Assembly (NCBI RefSeq): GCF_037645805.1 | Contig: NZ_JBBEXE010000006.1 | Span: 219,596 to 283,595 of the forward strand | Origin: Leptobacterium_A meishanense | Lineage (GTDB): Bacteria > Bacteroidota > Bacteroidia > Flavobacteriales > Flavobacteriaceae | DNA length: 64,000 nucleotides | Direction: 5' to 3' | The notes under the pieces: generated by a model | What the model saw: only the letters and a program-made list of their open reading frames with translations | Told to the model about the DNA's origin: nothing | Database searches by the model: none | Translations under genes and position numbers: made by a program | In this document: positions 62,152-64,000 of the stretch, piece by piece | Numbering within the stretch: position 1 is the stretch's first letter | Layout: every line of letters begins with the position of its first letter

Positions 62152-64000
62152 ATGAAAAATACACACACTCATAATAAAAAAACGATTTTTCCTCTTTTAC
62201 TGCTTATAGCTAGCTTCTTTTTGGCTTCACAGACCCTTAACGCACAAGCATGGCTACAAAATGGATTGGATATCGATGGGGAAGCAACAATTAATTTATC
62301 CGGTTTCTCTGTAAGCCTGAGTGCCGATGGGAATATCATGGCCATTGGAGCGCCACTTAATGATAATGCAAATGGAAGTGGTTCAGGCCATGTACGGGTG
62401 TACCAATTTGATGGCACTAACTGGAACCAGTTAGGTGCCGATATCGATGGGGAAACGGTAGGTGGTGACTTTTCCGGCGAGTCAATAAGCTTGAGCACCG
62501 ATGGGAATACCCTGGCCATTGGAGCAGAAGGTAATGATGGAAATGGAACTAATTCCGGCCATGTGCGGGTATACCGATTTGATGGTACCACCTGGAATCA
62601 GTTAGGTGCAGATATCGATGGGGAAGCGTCAGGTGATGAGTCCGGCAGCTCAGTAAGCATGAGCAGTGATGGGAATACCCTGGCCATTGGAGCAAAAGGT
62701 AATGATGGAAATGGAACTGACTCCGGCCATGTGCGGGTCTACCGATTTGATGGTACCACCTGGAATCAGTTAGGTGCAGATATCGATGGGGAAGTGTCAG
62801 GTGATAAGTCCGGCAGATCAGTAAGCATGAGCAGTGATGGGAATACCCTGGCCATTGGAGCAGAAGGTAATGATGGAAATGGAACTGACTCCGGCCATGT
62901 ACGGGTATACCGGTTTGATGGTACCACCTGGAACCAGTTAGGTGCAGATATCGATGGAGAAGCAGCTGATGACCTATTTGGCTGGTCAGTAAGCCTGAGC
63001 ACCGATGGGAATACCCTGGCCATTGGAGCACCACAAAATGATGGAAATGGAACTCTTTCTGGTCATGTAAGGGTATTCCGATTTGATGGTACCACCTGGA
63101 ATCAGTTAGGTGCAGATATCGATGGGGAAGTGTCAGGTGATAAGTCCGGCACCTCAGTAAGCCTAAGCAATGATGGAAACATCCTAGCTATTGGAGCTAA
63201 TCGTAATGATGGAAATGGAGCTAGTTCAGGCCATGTACGAGTGTACCGATTTGATGGTACCACCTGGAATCAGTTAGGCATCGACATCGATGGGGAGGTA
63301 GCAGGAGATCTATCCGGCACCTCAGTAAGCCTAAACGCTGATGGGACTATTGTAGCCATTGGAGCACCTGATAATGATGGAAATGGTAATCTCTCCGGCC
63401 ATGCACGGGTCTACCGGTATGTTGATTTCCCACCCACAGTGACCATTGATGGACCTGCCGGGCCTGTAAATGGATCTTTTGACATTACCATTACCTTTAG
63501 TGAACCCGTTACTGGGTTTGTTCAAAGCGGTATTACCATAACAAACGGGACAATAACAGCCTTTAGCGGATCAGGGGCATCCTATACCGCTACCATTGAC
63601 CCTACAACGGATGGGGAAGTGACCGTACAAGTACCTGCCGGGGTAGCCATAGATGCTGCAAGCAATGACAATCTGGCTTCCAATACCTACAGTGTTACTA
63701 ATGATGGAACAGCTCCCTCAGTGACCATTGATGGACCTGCCGGGCCTGTAAATGGTAGTTTTGACATTACCATTACCTTTAGTGAGGGCGTTACTGGGTT
63801 TGTTCAAAGTGATATTACCATAACAAACGGGACAATAACAGCCTTTAGCGGATCAGGGGCATCCTATACCGCTACCATTGACCCTACAACGGATGGGGAA
63901 GTGACCGTACAAGTACCTGCCGGGGTAGCCATAGATGCTGCAAGCAATGACAATCTGGCTTCCAATACCTACAGTGTTACTAATGATGGAACAGCTCCCT
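62152..64000 (+). CDS. large secreted repeat protein, 5' part (seven-repeat propeller plus Ig-like domains)
   Basis: Open for 616 codons to the window edge with no stop. Signal peptide region 'IFPLLLLIASFFLASQTLNA'. Seven copies of a ~56-residue repeat, consensus 'SLSTDGNTLAIGA..NDGNG' + 'GHVRVYRFDGTTWNQLGADI' + 'DGE', with units beginning at 62269, 62440, 62611, 62779, 62947, 63115 and 63283. Seven units fit a seven-bladed FG-GAP/integrin-type propeller. From ~63430, Ig-like 94-residue domains follow ('TIDGPAGPVNGSFDITITFS', 'GVAIDAASNDNLASNTYSVT') and continue past the edge. Probably a T9SS-exported surface adhesin; the sorting tail is not visible here. Confidence 0.85.
   Translation, partial: MKNTHTHNKKTIFPLLLLIASFFLASQTLNAQAWLQNGLDIDGEATINLSGFSVSLSADGNIMAIGAPLNDNANGSGSGHVRVYQFDGTNWNQLGADIDGETVGGDFSGESISLSTDGNTLAIGAEGNDGNGTNSGHVRVYRFDGTTWNQLGADIDGEASGDESGSSVSMSSDGNTLAIGAKGNDGNGTDSGHVRVYRFDGTTWNQLGADIDGEVSGDKSGRSVSMSSDGNTLAIGAEGNDGNGTDSGHVRVYRFDGTTWNQLGADIDGEAADDLFGWSVSLSTDGNTLAIGAPQNDGNGTLSGHVRVFRFDGTTWNQLGADIDGEVSGDKSGTSVSLSNDGNILAIGANRNDGNGASSGHVRVYRFDGTTWNQLGIDIDGEVAGDLSGTSVSLNADGTIVAIGAPDNDGNGNLSGHARVYRYVDFPPTVTIDGPAGPVNGSFDITITFSEPVTGFVQSGITITNGTITAFSGSGASYTATIDPTTDGEVTVQVPAGVAIDAASNDNLASNTYSVTNDGTAPSVTIDGPAGPVNGSFDITITFSEGVTGFVQSDITITNGTITAFSGSGASYTATIDPTTDGEVTVQVPAGVAIDAASNDNLASNTYSVTNDGTAP
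62269..63440 (+). repeat. seven tandem 168/171-bp propeller repeats
   Basis: Spacing between successive GATATCGATGGGGAA marks is 171, 171, 168, 168, 168 and 168 bp, always in frame. Long stretches (e.g. gatggtaccacctggaatca) are identical among copies 3-7, so DNA-level homogenisation is recent. Confidence 0.9.
63439..64000 (+). repeat. tandem 282-bp Ig-like domain repeats
   Basis: Copies begin at 63439 and 63721 (gtgaccattgatggacctgc), a 282-bp period of 94 codons. They are nearly identical (gaacccg vs gagggcg near 'TFSE' is one visible difference), and the linker 'aatgatggaacagctccct' at the right edge announces a further copy from about 64003. Confidence 0.9.

Noticed and set aside
62549..63034. 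161-codon antisense ORF with repeats
   Set aside because: The periodic peptide simply mirrors the propeller repeats of the plus-strand gene.

Overview
The window is a chromosomal segment of a member of the Bacteroidota, almost certainly a marine-type Flavobacteriia. The evidence is AT-rich DNA, promoters of the TTTG-N19-TAnnTTTG type, a type IX secretion (T9SS) PorV homologue, proteins with T9SS C-terminal sorting features, a trpEGDCFBA operon, ribosomal protein THX, type B L31, a CarB without its C-terminal regulatory domain, and families largely confined to this phylum (DUF2851, DUF4199, DUF6263, GlmU-like). No rRNA, tRNA, CRISPR array, prophage or insertion sequence was recognised.

Layout: 0-4.5 kb holds a DUF2851 gene, a membrane peroxiredoxin, and an ECF-sigma operon with an alpha/beta hydrolase, a 46-residue membrane protein and a four-helix membrane protein. 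4.5-7.8 kb is a redox/stress group: DUF4242, rhodanese, two thioredoxin-fold proteins, MarR and YceI, with a perfect palindrome as likely MarR operator. 7.8-14.7 kb is the complete tryptophan operon, preceded by a promoter, a 20-codon leader peptide with three consecutive Trp codons, and an intrinsic terminator with a competing pairing: a full attenuator. 14.8-16.7 kb has an orphan ParA ATPase beside an array of 146-bp tandem repeats. 16.7-22.0 kb is housekeeping: THX, a uracil-DNA-glycosylase-fold protein, YaaA, RluD-like synthase, PASTA protein, Ddl and CoaD. 22.2-23.8 kb is a frameshifted secreted protein with an internal 369-bp duplication.

24.2-29.5 kb is a vitamin B12 uptake locus: a TonB-dependent receptor under a cobalamin riboswitch, diverging from BtuF/BtuC/BtuD-like ABC genes. 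29.5-45 kb carries RmuC, a SUMF1-fold lipoprotein, CarB, L34, cardiolipin synthase, a lytic transglycosylase, MtaB, an orphan peptide-binding lipoprotein, a GlmU-like protein and L31. 45-54.8 kb has DUF4199, a GT2 glycosyltransferase, a phosphohexomutase, an MsbA-like exporter, a second ECF-sigma operon with two copies of a 30-bp regulatory element, a YCF48-type lipoprotein and an RsmB-like rRNA methyltransferase. 54.9-64 kb has PurL (with a REP-like element read through as a linker), a long-chain acyl-CoA ligase, PorV, and the start of a large secreted protein with seven propeller-type repeats and near-identical Ig-like repeats that runs off the right edge.

Two dispersed repeat classes recur: REP-like palindromic elements built on gtcat...gagcgcagtcgaa or gagaaatct motifs, and AT-rich mosaic spacers with modules in a fixed order. 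Non-ATG starts are fairly common (GTG for rluD and mtaB; TTG for btuC, the second sigma factor and the 39-kb hydrolase), and btuD has no canonical start at the expected place. Identifications rest on reading the translated sequences and recognising family motifs; no database search was run.
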